Source: JAHZFN01 sp965149945 (GTDB taxonomy: Bacteria; Bacillota; Dehalobacteriia; UBA4068; UBA4997). From it: a DNA stretch of 64,000 nt. The position numbers and the translations under genes were made by a program. Below are positions 35,049 to 45,300 of the stretch, in pieces. The stretch covers positions 1 to 64,000 of the forward strand of contig CBCTTQ010000004.1 in NCBI GenBank assembly GCA_965149945.1. The letters are read 5' to 3'. How positions within the stretch are numbered: position 1 is the stretch's first letter; every line of letters begins with the position of its first letter. Under the pieces are notes generated by a model, which worked only from the letters and a program-made list of their open reading frames with translations, was not told the origin of the DNA and made no database searches.

Positions 35049-35846
35049 TCAAGAGAGTTCTTCTTTTTGAGGAAGGGTAGAGAGAGAGGGAGGATGATCA
35101 GCGGCGCTTTCGGAAGAGACGATTTCCTTTTCGGTTCGTTCGCGCAGGAGGCTTTGTAATTCTCGATCGGTATCCGGTTCATTTCTCAGAGAGGAGGGAA
35201 TAGCGTCTGTTATTTTTTGAGGAAAATCGCGGAATTTTTCCGTCAATACGCGGCTGATTTTTTGTGAGACGGAGATGCTTTTTTTTGCTATTTTTTCTGT
35301 TTTGTTTTTGCTTTTTCGCCGATCCTCCGGATGAGGAGAAGAAAGGGGTCTTAACTGTTCCAAGGCTTCTTTGGCTAACACAATGGCGGATGGTCCTATG
35401 GTTAAAATGTAACGTCCGTTCACGCTCTGTTTGCCGCTGTGGGGATGTGTTCGGTTGACGCTGATATCCAAGCGGCTGATTTGACCGCTTTCTGTATTGA
35501 GGTAGTATTCGGCGGCTTTTCCCAGCAGTCGGCCGTTTTCACTGATTACGCGGTTCCCCAGAATATGGTCGGGCTGGTGCAGATATTGTACCATGCGGGG
35601 CAGGTTGGCAACACGTGTCAGTTGATTTTTGTCTCCTATTGTGACGGCGTCGTTGCCGATTTCCGCAATTTTAGTTGCCGGAATGATTTTGGTGTCTTGG
35701 CTCCAGCCTTTGCGGTCAATGACGACGGCAAGGAGCGTTTTGTCGTTCGGGTCGATGACCAGATGGCGCACAAACCCGAAGGTTTCGCCTTCACGAATAC
35801 TATAAACAGGTAATCCCATCAGATTTTTTGCTGCGATTTCTTTCAT
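35049..35846 (-). CDS. PRC-barrel domain protein
   Basis: This 265-residue protein contains two PRC-barrel-like domains, at about 5-75 (LMGLPVYSIREGETFGFVRH..VIDRKG) and 92-160 (ILGNRVISENGRLLGKAAEY). The C-terminal about 100 residues are charged and low in complexity, rich in Lys, Ser and Glu, and look disordered. PRC barrels bind RNA or other proteins, for instance in RimM. AGGAG lies 10 nt before ATG 35846. Related two-barrel proteins occur in sporulating Firmicutes, but the function is not known. Confidence 0.82.
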   Translation of the reverse strand: MKEIAAKNLMGLPVYSIREGETFGFVRHLVIDPNDKTLLAVVIDRKGWSQDTKIIPATKIAEIGNDAVTIGDKNQLTRVANLPRMVQYLHQPDHILGNRVISENGRLLGKAAEYYLNTESGQISRLDISVNRTHPHSGKQSVNGRYILTIGPSAIVLAKEALEQLRPLSSPHPEDRRKSKNKTEKIAKKSISVSQKISRVLTEKFRDFPQKITDAIPSSLRNEPDTDRELQSLLRERTEKEIVSSESAADHPPSLSTLPQKEELS

Positions 35847-36534
35847 GAGCGGAACACTCCTGTTGCGTTTTTTGTTCTATTCCTATTCAGCGGGGGAAAG
35901 ATTATGCGGCAGAAAGCTATTTTGGAGAAAATACGGTGTTTTTTTGGCAAAAAGAGTTCTTTCTTCCTTGGGAAAAGACTGACAAAGACGGGAAAAGTGT
36001 GATATAATAAAACTGTTATTTGGCTCTGGCAGAACAGCGGACAGAAACAAAAGGAACGGCTGTAATTGGGAAAAGGAGCGCAAAGGAGCAACCCTCGGGA
36101 AGAAATCAAATGCGATGATGAAACACAGGGGGTTCGCGGATGTTTGTTAATTGCAGGCTATGAATGAAATGATGAAAGGACCATTCTCTTCAGATTCCGC
36201 TAAGTCAGTGATGATATCGGAAGCCGCGGGGAAAAATAGGTCGGAAGGCATTGAAAAATAATTTCTCCATACATATGGAACGGACATCAATAAAAGCTGT
36301 TTGGCGGAATGTACGCGTTGATTTGAAAACCGAAAGGATGTTTGCAACCCGATTGGTGTTGGCTTGACAAAAAAATTGCCGTTTTCAACCGCGCGTCTTT
36401 TTGATTGCGAATTTGCTTGCGGAGTATATTGATGAGGGAAAAATACGAGATACAGATTTTGATACTTGTAAAGGAACGAATTTGAGAAAGATAAACGGCG
36501 TAAGCACGGTGAATGACAAAAACAGAGGTGAAAC
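35847..36534. other. Long gene-free region with promoter and extended leader before pth
   Basis: About 690 nt without a convincing gene. Promoter-like boxes stand at 35979-36008 (CTGACA, 18 bp, TATAAT), and a second possible pair at 36401-36430 (TTGATT, 18 bp, TATATT). From the first promoter the transcript would have a leader of more than 500 nt before pth. I found no match to tmRNA, RNase P or SRP RNA core motifs. A non-coding RNA or leader element is possible. Confidence 0.5.
35979..36008 (+). promoter_or_regulatory. Predicted promoter at the head of the pth leader
   Basis: CTGACA (35979-35984) and TATAAT (36003-36008), 18-bp spacer. Confidence 0.6.
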
Positions 36535-37296
36535 ATGAAACTGATCGTAGGTTTGGGAAATTACGGCGCGGAATATGCCCGCACCCGTCATAACATCGGC
36601 TTTATGGCGGTGGAGAAACTGGCGGAACAGTTGGGAATCTCTTTTGCTAAGGAGAAATTTCACGCGCGCCTGGCAGAAGCCAGAATCAACGGGCAAAAGG
36701 TTCTGTTGATGCAGCCGTTGACTTATATGAACAAAAGTGGTTTGGCGGTAACGGAGGTTAAAAATTTTTTTCATTTGGACTTGACCGATATTCTGATTAT
36801 CTATGATGATATGGATATGCCGTGCGGTCGGATGAAAGTGAAAAAGAAAGGCAGCGGCGGCGGTCACCGCGGGATGGGGGATATCATCACCTGTTTGGGC
36901 AGCGAGGAAATTTCTCGAATCAAGGTGGGGATTGACCATCCCCTTTACGGAACGGTGGTGGATTATGTGTTGAAACCTTTCAGCGGAGAAGAATGGGAAC
37001 ATATTAATCCGGCCTTGGAAACGGCGGCGGCGGCGGCGCTCTATTGGGTGAACAACGGTATCCAGGAAACGATGAATGTTTATAACGGATACGGTAAAGA
37101 GGGCGCCCAGAAGCCTAAACCCCAGCGCGAAGCGGCGAAAGCCGCCAAAAAAACCGCGCGTCTGGCTGCGACGCTCTCCGACGAGGGAGAAACGGCGGTT
37201 TCGGAAAATTTTTCGGAACAAACAGAAAAAGAACAAACAGAAAAAAATCAGAAATTTTTGCGGATGCTGCGGGAATTTCTCCACAGCGACCGTTAG
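36535..37296 (+). CDS. pth: Peptidyl-tRNA hydrolase with extended C terminus
   Basis: This 253-residue enzyme releases tRNA from stalled peptidyl-tRNA. The Pth core covers about 1-190 with the catalytic H19 in TRHNIGF, QPLTYMNKSG and IIYDDMDMPCG. Two normally conserved places differ: GNPG is GNYG at the start, and GGHNG is GGHRG. The core is followed by about 60 residues of Lys/Ala/Glu-rich, probably disordered sequence, whereas typical bacterial Pth ends near 190. AGAGGTG precedes the ATG. mfd follows after 21 nt; pth-mfd pairing is common in Firmicutes. Confidence 0.93.
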   Translation: MKLIVGLGNYGAEYARTRHNIGFMAVEKLAEQLGISFAKEKFHARLAEARINGQKVLLMQPLTYMNKSGLAVTEVKNFFHLDLTDILIIYDDMDMPCGRMKVKKKGSGGGHRGMGDIITCLGSEEISRIKVGIDHPLYGTVVDYVLKPFSGEEWEHINPALETAAAAALYWVNNGIQETMNVYNGYGKEGAQKPKPQREAAKAAKKTARLAATLSDEGETAVSENFSEQTEKEQTEKNQKFLRMLREFLHSDR

Positions 37297-37317
37297 GAGA
37301 AGAGGACAGAAAGCAGT

Positions 37318-40300
37318 ATGCGAAACGATGTATTGCAATGTTGGCACGGGCTTTTGGCGCAGGAGCGCATCAGACACAGCCTGGCAGCCAAAGAGCAGCC
37401 CATGATTGTCGGATTGCCGGAATGCGCCAAGGGATTGGTCGTCGCGGATTTGTTTTCGGAGAGCAGCAATGCTCTCCTTGTTTTGGTGCCGAAACAGGAT
37501 GATGTAATAACCTGGCAGCAAAATTTGTCTGCTCTGTTGCCGGGGGAGAAAGTGCTGACTTTCCCTCGGTTGGAATTGTTGCCCTTTGATGTCTGCGCGC
37601 AAAATGTGGAGGTGGCTGCGGCTCGCCTGCGGGTGTTGTCCGCTTTGTCTAAGGAAGAAAAGGTCTTGGTAATCGCGCCGATCGAAGCGGTGGCGCGCAA
37701 ATTGGTACCTGAGACAGCCTTTCAGCAGTCTCTTTTTACGCTGAGGGTCGGGGAAGAACGGGAAATTGCCGATTTGGCCGCCAAACTGGTGGATATGGGG
37801 TATACCAGAGAGAAGATGGTGGACACCATGGGAACCTTCGCCGCTCGTGGAGAAATCGTCGATTTGTTTCCCTTGGGGGCAAGCCGACCGGTACGTTTGG
37901 AATTTTTTGATACGGAAATTGAGCGTATTCGGTATTTTAACCCCGACACGCAGCGTTCGGAAGAGGATTGGGAGGGCTCTCTTTCTTTGATTCCGGTGCG
38001 GGAAATTCCTTTGCCCGAATCGGTGCTGCGTCAGGGAACGGAGCGTCTGCGCCGGGAGTTTCAAAACACCTTGAATAAACTGGAACCTACTGCTCGCAAA
38101 AATTTGCGCCAAAAAATCAACGCTTATCTGGAAAGTATGGCGGAACATATTTGGCAGGACGGCATGGAGCATTTCTTTTATCATTTTTATCCGGAAGCGG
38201 CGTCTTTGTTGGATTACTTGCCGGCGGGGGCGTTGGTTTGTCTGGATGAAAGTCAAAAAATCGTGCAGACTTTGGAAGATTGCGGCGAAGAACGATTTTC
38301 TTATTATGATGAAATGTTGAACAGCGGACAGATTCTGCCCGGGTTTATTGAAAATTTCTGGGAGACCAACCACCTTTTGGAGCAGATAGATGGGTTTGCC
38401 CATCTTTCCTTTTTGATGCTGCCCACCAGAAGCCGCGTCAGCTATCATCAACAGTTGCGATTCGGGATGCGGTTTGCCACCGGTTATGTGGGGCAGTTGG
38501 ATCTCTTTGCCGAAGATATGCTCATTTGGCAAAAACAGGGTTATCAGATTTTCTTCTGCGCCAGTTCCTCGCTGCGAGCGGATAACATTCGTCGTTTGCT
38601 GCGGGATCGGGAGATTACGGCGGCCAATGTCAGCGTTTTGCCACTGACTCAGGGCTTGGAGTTTCCCGAAGGGAAATTGGTTATTCTGACGGAAAAGGAA
38701 CTGCTGGGCAAGGTGGCAAAGACCAAACACCGCCACAGAAAAGCCGCTAGCCAAAAGGGTTTTGACGCTTTTGTGGATTTGAAACCGGGCGATTTGGTGG
38801 TTCATGAAAACCACGGTATCGGTCGTTTTCGCGGTATCGAACGGATTACGGTGGATTCCGTAGCCAGAGATTATTTGCATATTGATTACGCCGGTAATGA
38901 TAAATTGTTTGTGCCGGTGGATCAAATGGATTTGGTGCAGAAGTATATCGGGGACGAAGGAGCCCATCCTAAACTGTATCGTTTGGGCGGCAATCAGTGG
39001 AGCCGTGTCAAGCAGAAGGTGCGGGCGTCAGTGGCTGAGATGGCGGATGAGCTGTTGAAGCTGTACGCCGCCCGGGAACAGGCGGAAGGCTTTGCTTTTT
39101 CCCCTGATAGCAATTGGATGCGGGAGTTTGAGGACGCCTTTGAATATGAGGAAACGCAAGGGCAGCTGGAGGCTATCGCCGATGTCAAGCGAGATATGGA
39201 AAGTAAACGCCCCATGGATCGTCTTCTGTGCGGTGATGTAGGGTACGGCAAAACGGAAGTAGCCATGCGCGCCGCTTTCAAAGCCGTCTGTGACAACAAG
39301 CAGGTGGCGATGTTGGTTCCTACCACTTTGTTGTCGGAGCAGCACTACCATACTTTTTTAGAACGGTTTCGAGATTATCCGGTAGAAATCGGAGTGGTTA
39401 GTCGTTTTGTTCCTCGCAAAAAACAAACGGAAATTTTGCAAAAGGCGGCGGACGGCCGTTTGGATATTTTAATCGGAACCCATCGGCTGCTCTCAAAAGA
39501 TATTGCTTTTCGGGATTTGGGATTACTGATCATCGATGAGGAGCAGCGGTTTGGAGTGGCCCATAAGGAAAAAATCAAAAAATGGCGCAACAATGTGGAT
39601 GTGCTTACCCTATCGGCTACTCCCATTCCCCGCACGCTCCATATGTCTTTGGTCGGTATTCGGGATATGAGCATCATCACGACCCCGCCTGCAGACCGAC
39701 AGCCGGTGCAGACTTATGTAGTGGAATATTATCCCCATTTGATTCGGAATGCCATGGAAAAGGAACTGCGCCGCGGCGGACAGGTTTATTTTATCTATAA
39801 TCGGGTGCAGGATATTGAGCGGGTGCAGCGGGAAGTGCAGGAACTGGTGCCGGACGCTGAAGTATTGGTGGCGCACGGTCAAATGACCGAACGTCAGTTG
39901 GAGCAGGTGATGGGTGAATTCATCGCCGGCAGGGGCGATGTGCTGGTATGCACCACCATCGCGGAATCAGGATTGGATATCCCCAATGTCAACACCTTGA
40001 TTGTCAAAGACGCCGATCATTTCGGTCTTTCCCAGTTGTACCAACTACGGGGGCGGGTAGGACGTTCTCCTCGACAGGCGTATGCCTATTTCACCTACGG
40101 GCGAAACAAGCTGCTTCAGGAAGATGCCAAAAAGCGGCTGGCGGCTATTCGTGATTTTACGGAACTGGGCAGCGGCTTCAAGATTGCCATGCGGGATATG
40201 GAAATTCGCGGCGCGGGCGACATTTTGGGACCGGAGCAGCATGGACATATCGCTGCCGTGGGATTTGAGTTATACTGCAAGATGGTGGCGGAAGAGGTAG

Positions 40301-40803
40301 AATCCGGTCTGCATCATTCCGCTTCCGAAGCACAGCCGGAACGAGAAACTCTGCAGATGGATTTGGGCGTTAACGCCTATATCCCCGACAGTTATTTATC
40401 TGATGGAGAAGTAAAGATTGAAATCTATAAACGCATCGCGGCATTGACCGGGGAAGAAGAAAAAAACGCGCTGCTGGCAGAGGTGGCGGAACGTTTCGGC
40501 AAACTGCCTCCGGAGGTGGAAAATCTGTTTGCTTTGGGAGAAATCAAGGACTTGGCAAACCGTCTGTTAATCCGCTCTATTACACCGCTGGGAGCGGCTT
40601 TGCAGATTCGTTACTTTGAAGATCACCGTCTTACAGGCGGCGTCCTGGTGGCCATTGCCGAAAAATACGGGCAAATTGTCAAGTTCAATCAGAAAAAAGG
40701 ATTTTCCATGGTACTTTCCGTTCAACATCTACCGGATCGGGCAAAATTGGAAATCCTGCGGAATTTCTTGCGGGATATGCTTGCAATGCAAGAAGAAAAA
40801 TAG
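37318..40803 (+). CDS. mfd: Transcription-repair coupling factor Mfd
   Basis: This 1161-residue motor removes RNA polymerase stalled at DNA damage and recruits UvrA. Order: UvrB-like N-terminal region (about 1-340), RNA-polymerase interaction (CarD-like) domain with DLKPGDLVVHENHGIGRF, the RecG-like translocase with Walker A GDVGYGKTEVAMRAAF, DEEQ box IIDEEQRFG, motif III LSATPIPRTLHM, motif VI QLRGRVGR, and the C-terminal TRCF domain (about 1005-1120). Length is normal. It is encoded directly after pth, and the PrsA-like gene follows. Confidence 0.96.
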   Translation: MRNDVLQCWHGLLAQERIRHSLAAKEQPMIVGLPECAKGLVVADLFSESSNALLVLVPKQDDVITWQQNLSALLPGEKVLTFPRLELLPFDVCAQNVEVAAARLRVLSALSKEEKVLVIAPIEAVARKLVPETAFQQSLFTLRVGEEREIADLAAKLVDMGYTREKMVDTMGTFAARGEIVDLFPLGASRPVRLEFFDTEIERIRYFNPDTQRSEEDWEGSLSLIPVREIPLPESVLRQGTERLRREFQNTLNKLEPTARKNLRQKINAYLESMAEHIWQDGMEHFFYHFYPEAASLLDYLPAGALVCLDESQKIVQTLEDCGEERFSYYDEMLNSGQILPGFIENFWETNHLLEQIDGFAHLSFLMLPTRSRVSYHQQLRFGMRFATGYVGQLDLFAEDMLIWQKQGYQIFFCASSSLRADNIRRLLRDREITAANVSVLPLTQGLEFPEGKLVILTEKELLGKVAKTKHRHRKAASQKGFDAFVDLKPGDLVVHENHGIGRFRGIERITVDSVARDYLHIDYAGNDKLFVPVDQMDLVQKYIGDEGAHPKLYRLGGNQWSRVKQKVRASVAEMADELLKLYAAREQAEGFAFSPDSNWMREFEDAFEYEETQGQLEAIADVKRDMESKRPMDRLLCGDVGYGKTEVAMRAAFKAVCDNKQVAMLVPTTLLSEQHYHTFLERFRDYPVEIGVVSRFVPRKKQTEILQKAADGRLDILIGTHRLLSKDIAFRDLGLLIIDEEQRFGVAHKEKIKKWRNNVDVLTLSATPIPRTLHMSLVGIRDMSIITTPPADRQPVQTYVVEYYPHLIRNAMEKELRRGGQVYFIYNRVQDIERVQREVQELVPDAEVLVAHGQMTERQLEQVMGEFIAGRGDVLVCTTIAESGLDIPNVNTLIVKDADHFGLSQLYQLRGRVGRSPRQAYAYFTYGRNKLLQEDAKKRLAAIRDFTELGSGFKIAMRDMEIRGAGDILGPEQHGHIAAVGFELYCKMVAEEVESGLHHSASEAQPERETLQMDLGVNAYIPDSYLSDGEVKIEIYKRIAALTGEEEKNALLAEVAERFGKLPPEVENLFALGEIKDLANRLLIRSITPLGAALQIRYFEDHRLTGGVLVAIAEKYGQIVKFNQKKGFSMVLSVQHLPDRAKLEILRNFLRDMLAMQEEK

Positions 40804-40857
40804 TAAAATAGCATTATGTGTAATAGCATGATTTTTTAAGCGATGAGGAGGAAACAA

Positions 40858-41982
40858 ATGAAACGGATGAAGAAAAAATTAGTGGCGTTTGTGCTGTTTA
40901 TCATGACTGCGGTATGTTTGACCGGTTGCAGCAATGATGCCGCCATGATTGTAAACGGAGAAGAAGTCCCCCAGTCTGTAGTGGATTATTATATGACAAC
41001 CATGTCTGCCAGCCTGTCTTCTTATGGCATTGATACGGAAACCGAAGAAGGCGCTCAATATTTGCCGTTGATTGAAGAGCAGACCGTCAGCACCTGTGAA
41101 CAGTTCGCCTTGGTGCGTGCCGGCGCTAAAGAACGCGGATTGGAAGTTACCCAGGAAGCGGTGGACGCCCAGTTTGAGAAAGACAAACAATCCTTTGAAA
41201 GTGAAGAAGCTTATCAGGAATTTTTGGAAACCAACGGTATTACTGAAGAAAGCATCAAATGGATCATCGAATCTCAGTTGTATTATCAAGAATTGTTCAA
41301 TGATTTGAACAAAGATGTGACTGCCACCGATACAGAATTAAAAGCGGCTTATGATGAAAACCCCGCCGCTTTTGACACGGTGAAAGTTTCCTATATTTTG
41401 ATTCAACCGACGGATACGTCCGATGACGCGGCCTGGGCGGAAGCCGAAGCCGAAGCCAATGAAGTGCTGAGCCAGCTGAATGAAGGCGGTGATTTTGCCG
41501 CTTTAGCACAGGAGCACAGTGATGATACCAGTACCAAAGAAAACGGCGGCGTTTTGGAAACACCGTTTACCGCGGAATCTGAAGAATTTGTACCGGAATT
41601 TGTGACGGCGGCAGTCGGCTTGACCGAAGAAGGCAGCTACACTACGGAACCTGTTCGTTCCGACAGCTATGGCTATTTCATCATCAAATTGGATGAAAAA
41701 GTAACCGGCTGGGAAAACCTGAAAGAAGAAATCGAAGAATCTTTGCTGGGTCCTGAAAAGGATGAAAACTTTACCAATTTCATGGATGAAATGATGGCCA
41801 ATATTGTCTATGATAAAGAATATACCTATCAGTATACCACGGAAGACACTTCTGCCGATGGCACCGCGACAGAAGAAGATGCTACGACAGAAGATACCGC
41901 GACAGAGGGTACTTCTGATGAAAACGCGGCTGCTGATGAGACAACCGCTGATGATGCCGCCGCTGAAGAAAACGCGCAATGA
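40858..41982 (+). CDS. PrsA/SurA-type peptidyl-prolyl isomerase lipoprotein
   Basis: This 374-residue lipoprotein has a signal peptide with lipobox LTGC, an N-terminal SurA-like chaperone region with a repeated helix pattern (EEAYQEFLETNGITEESIKW), and a parvulin domain (about 180-285: KVSYILIQ, FAALAQEHSDD, NGGVLE, SYGYFIIKLDEK). It should assist folding of exported proteins outside the membrane. The last about 60 residues are Thr/Ala/Glu/Asp-rich repeats, likely flexible. ATG 40858 with AGGAGGAAA upstream is better than the earlier in-frame ATG. Confidence 0.9.
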   Translation: MKRMKKKLVAFVLFIMTAVCLTGCSNDAAMIVNGEEVPQSVVDYYMTTMSASLSSYGIDTETEEGAQYLPLIEEQTVSTCEQFALVRAGAKERGLEVTQEAVDAQFEKDKQSFESEEAYQEFLETNGITEESIKWIIESQLYYQELFNDLNKDVTATDTELKAAYDENPAAFDTVKVSYILIQPTDTSDDAAWAEAEAEANEVLSQLNEGGDFAALAQEHSDDTSTKENGGVLETPFTAESEEFVPEFVTAAVGLTEEGSYTTEPVRSDSYGYFIIKLDEKVTGWENLKEEIEESLLGPEKDENFTNFMDEMMANIVYDKEYTYQYTTEDTSADGTATEEDATTEDTATEGTSDENAAADETTADDAAAEENAQ

Positions 41983-42049
41983 CGCTTGATTTGAGGGAAA
42001 GGACGCGGCAGTCAGAAAAAGCTTTTCGGTCCTGTAAAATTTAACAATG

Positions 42050-42089
42050 AAAAAAAGAGCGATTTCTCGGAATTGCTCTTTTTTTTTGT
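42050..42089 (+). terminator. Rho-independent terminator after the PrsA-like gene
   Basis: AAGAGCGATT pairs with AATTGCTCTT around TCTCGG, followed by a long T run. Confidence 0.87.
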
Positions 42090-42372
42090 CAAAAATTGCG
42101 GTATAATGATAGAATAGATAGTATATAGATTATATTGGGGGATTAGTGATATTTAGACGATGCTGTCTCTGAACGTTTTTTTAAACCGCGACAGCAACGG
42201 TGTCTCTCCAAAACGCCTCTGTTTTGAGTGTGGATCAAACGGTGATTTGTTGATCGAGAGCAAACGGTAACCCGAAAAAACAAACCTGAAAGACAGAAAA
42301 TTTTTTCTGTCAGCGAACGATTTTTTTTTCAAAGGCGAGAAAGAAACATAAACGAGGGGTTACGGCATATAG
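42090..42372. other. Promoter region and leader of the activase/dehydratase pair
   Basis: A perfect TATAAT lies at 42102-42107, directly behind the terminator, without a good -35. The leader of about 260 nt carries a hairpin GACAGAAA / TTTCTGTC at 42293-42312 that is followed within 10 nt by nine T, so an attenuator-like element is possible. No gene seen. Confidence 0.45.
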
Positions 42373-45300
42373 ATGGAACAGGGAAAGCAGGTGAATGTGT
42401 TGGTTTATAAGGTAGGAATCGATGTGGGTTCCACAACCATTAAAGCGATTGTCTTAGATGAAGAAAATGCCATTTTGTACAAAACTTATCGGCGGCATTA
42501 TTCTAAAATTGCCGAAAGTTTGGATAGTATTATCAAAGATATGGTGTTATTATTGAATAACAAGAAATTTAAACTGGCTGTTTCCGGATCTGCCGGTCTG
42601 GGCATTTCCAAAGCCTGTCGTTTGGATTTTGTGCAGGAAGTATTTGCTTTGGGCGGTGCGGTGGAACTGTTGGTGCCGGATACGGATGTGGTTATTGAGC
42701 TGGGCGGTGAGGACGCCAAGATTGTCTTTTTGACGGGCGGTTTTGAAGAGCGGATGAACGGCACCTGTGCCGGCGGCACTGGCGCTTTTATCGATCAGAT
42801 GGCGACTTTATTGGATGTATCCGTGTCAGAGCTGGACGAGCTGGCGTTGAACCATAAGAAAATCTATGCGATTGCCAGTCGTTGCGGGGTTTTTGCCAAA
42901 ACGGATATTCAGCCTCTGATCAATCAGGGCGCTCGCAAAGAAGATATTGCCGCCAGTATTTTTCAGGCAGTGGTAGAGCAAACCATTGCCGGTTTGGCGC
43001 AGGGACGGGATATCAAGGGCAAGGTGCTGTTTCTGGGTGGCCCGCTGTTTTTCCTGCGAGGCCTTAGGGAGCGATTTACGGAAACACTGCGTTTAGATAA
43101 GGAACATGCTGTTTTCCCTGATTTGGGGCAGTATTTTGTAGCCATCGGCACGGCGCTTTATGCGGAAGAAAGCAAGACGACCTATGAATTTGATACCATG
43201 GTGAAAGCTTTGGCGGAAATCAAAAACGCTAAGAGCAGCAATCGATATTTAGAGCCGTTGTTTCGAGATCAGGCGGAATATGACGCTTTTGTGGCTCGCC
43301 ATCGGCAAAATGATGTACCCAGACGGGAGTTGGTTTCCTATGAGGGAACGGCTTATTTGGGTATTGATGTGGGCAGCACCACCAGCAAAGTGGCGTTGTT
43401 ATCAGAGAACAATGAATTGCTTTATACATTTTATGCCAGCAACAAGGGCAGCCCGTTGGAAGTAATCCAGCGGCAGCTGGCGGAAATTTTGACTCTGTGC
43501 GGAGATCGCGTGCGCGTTGCCGCGGCGGCTGTAACCGGATACGGAGAAGAATTGATTAAAAACGCTTTTGGCATTGACTACGGTGTAGTGGAAACCATGG
43601 CGCATTTTTCGGCGGCGCGTTTTTTCAATCCGCAGGTGGATTACATCATCGACATCGGCGGTCAGGATATGAAGTGTTTTAAAATTCGCAATAACACCAT
43701 CGACAGCATCATTTTGAATGAGGCCTGTTCTTCCGGTTGCGGTTCTTTTGTGCAGAGTTTTGCCGAAGCCATGGGTTATGATTTGCCCACCTTCACCAAA
43801 CTGGGCATTTTCGCGAAGCATCCGGTGGATTTAGGTTCCCGCTGCACAGTGTTTATGAATTCTTCTGTGAAACAGGCGCAGCGTGACGGCGCGGAGATCG
43901 GGGATGTTTCTGCCGGTTTGGCGATCAGTGTTATCAAAAACGCTATTTACAAAGTATTGCGTGTCAATGATCCCGCGGAATTGGGGCAGAACATCGTGGT
44001 ACAGGGAGGTACTTTTTTGAATGATGCCATTTTACGCAGTTTTGAGCGGGAATTGGGCATCCAAGTGATTCGTCCCGGCATTGCCGGTTTGATGGGCGCT
44101 TTCGGCGCGGCGTTGTACAGCCGCCGTCAACACGAACGGTTGGGGAAAACCGCTTCTTCTATGCTGAGTTTAGAAGAAATCAAAAATTTCCACCATCAGT
44201 CTAAGGCGGTGGTTTGCGGTGGATGTACCAACAAATGCAATTTGACAGTAAATACTTTCCCCAACGGGATAAAGTTCATCTCCGGCAACAAGTGTGAACG
44301 AGGTGTCGGCGGTAAAAGTAACAATTTGCCCAATGTCTATGAATATGTAATCAATAAAATGCGGGATTTAATGGCGGCAGCCGACCGCAGTCGGGAAGCG
44401 GAACCGAAAAAACCTGTGGTGGCCGTTCCCGTAGTGCTGAATATGTGGGAAAATCTTCCCTATTGGGATGCGTTTTTCCGCGCTATCGGCTGGAATCCGT
44501 TGTATTCCGGCGAATCCAGTCATAAATTATACAGCGAAGGGCAATTTACCATTCCTTCCGACACGGTTTGTTATCCGGCAAAGCTGGTTCATGGACATAT
44601 TGCTCGTTTGCTGGACAGAAAGGACGAATTCCGCTGTATCTTTTACCCTTGCATGAGTTATAATTTTGACGAAAAGCGAGGGGATAATCACTATAATTGT
44701 CCGGTGGTAGCTTACTATCCCGAATTGCTGGCTTCCAATATCACCGGGCTGCGTGAAGCGGAGTTCCTGTATCCTTATATGAATTTGAACGATGATGAAT
44801 TGTTTGTAGAAAAAACCGCTAAGTTTTGGAAAACCCATTTTGGGGCGAGCAAAAAACAGGTAAGGCAGGCGGTGACTGCCGCGCGAGCAGCCTACGATCG
44901 TTGGCGGCAGGATATTCGGGAGTATGGTTTGGCGGCGCTGGATGAAGCGGAGCGGAATCATTACAAAACGGTGGTGCTTTCCGGTCGTCCCTACCATGTG
45001 GATCGGGAAGTGAACCACAGTATTGACAAATTGTTTAACTCGCTGGGATTTGTGGTCATTTCCGAACGAGTGGTCAGCGACTTGCTGGAACCGCAAAAAG
45101 TCAATGTGCTGAACCAGTGGACCTATCATTCCAGAATGTACAACGCGGCGCGTTTTGTCAGCGGTCGGGAAAACACCGAACTGGTGCAGCTGGTTTCTTT
45201 TGGCTGTGGTTTGGACGCGGTGACCACTGACGAAGTCAAAGATATTCTGGAGCGAAACGGAAAGATTTATACTCAGTTGAAAATTGATGAAATCAATAAC

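Noticed and set aside
36010..36534. Known structural RNA (tmRNA, RNase P RNA, SRP RNA) in the pth leader
   Set aside because: None of the conserved core motifs of these RNAs could be found by reading the sequence on either strand; a covariance search would be decisive.
36385..38967. 860-codon open frame on the minus strand
   Set aside because: It lies antisense to pth and mfd, which are clearly genuine; the translated sequence is rich in His, Gln and Phe and has no family features.
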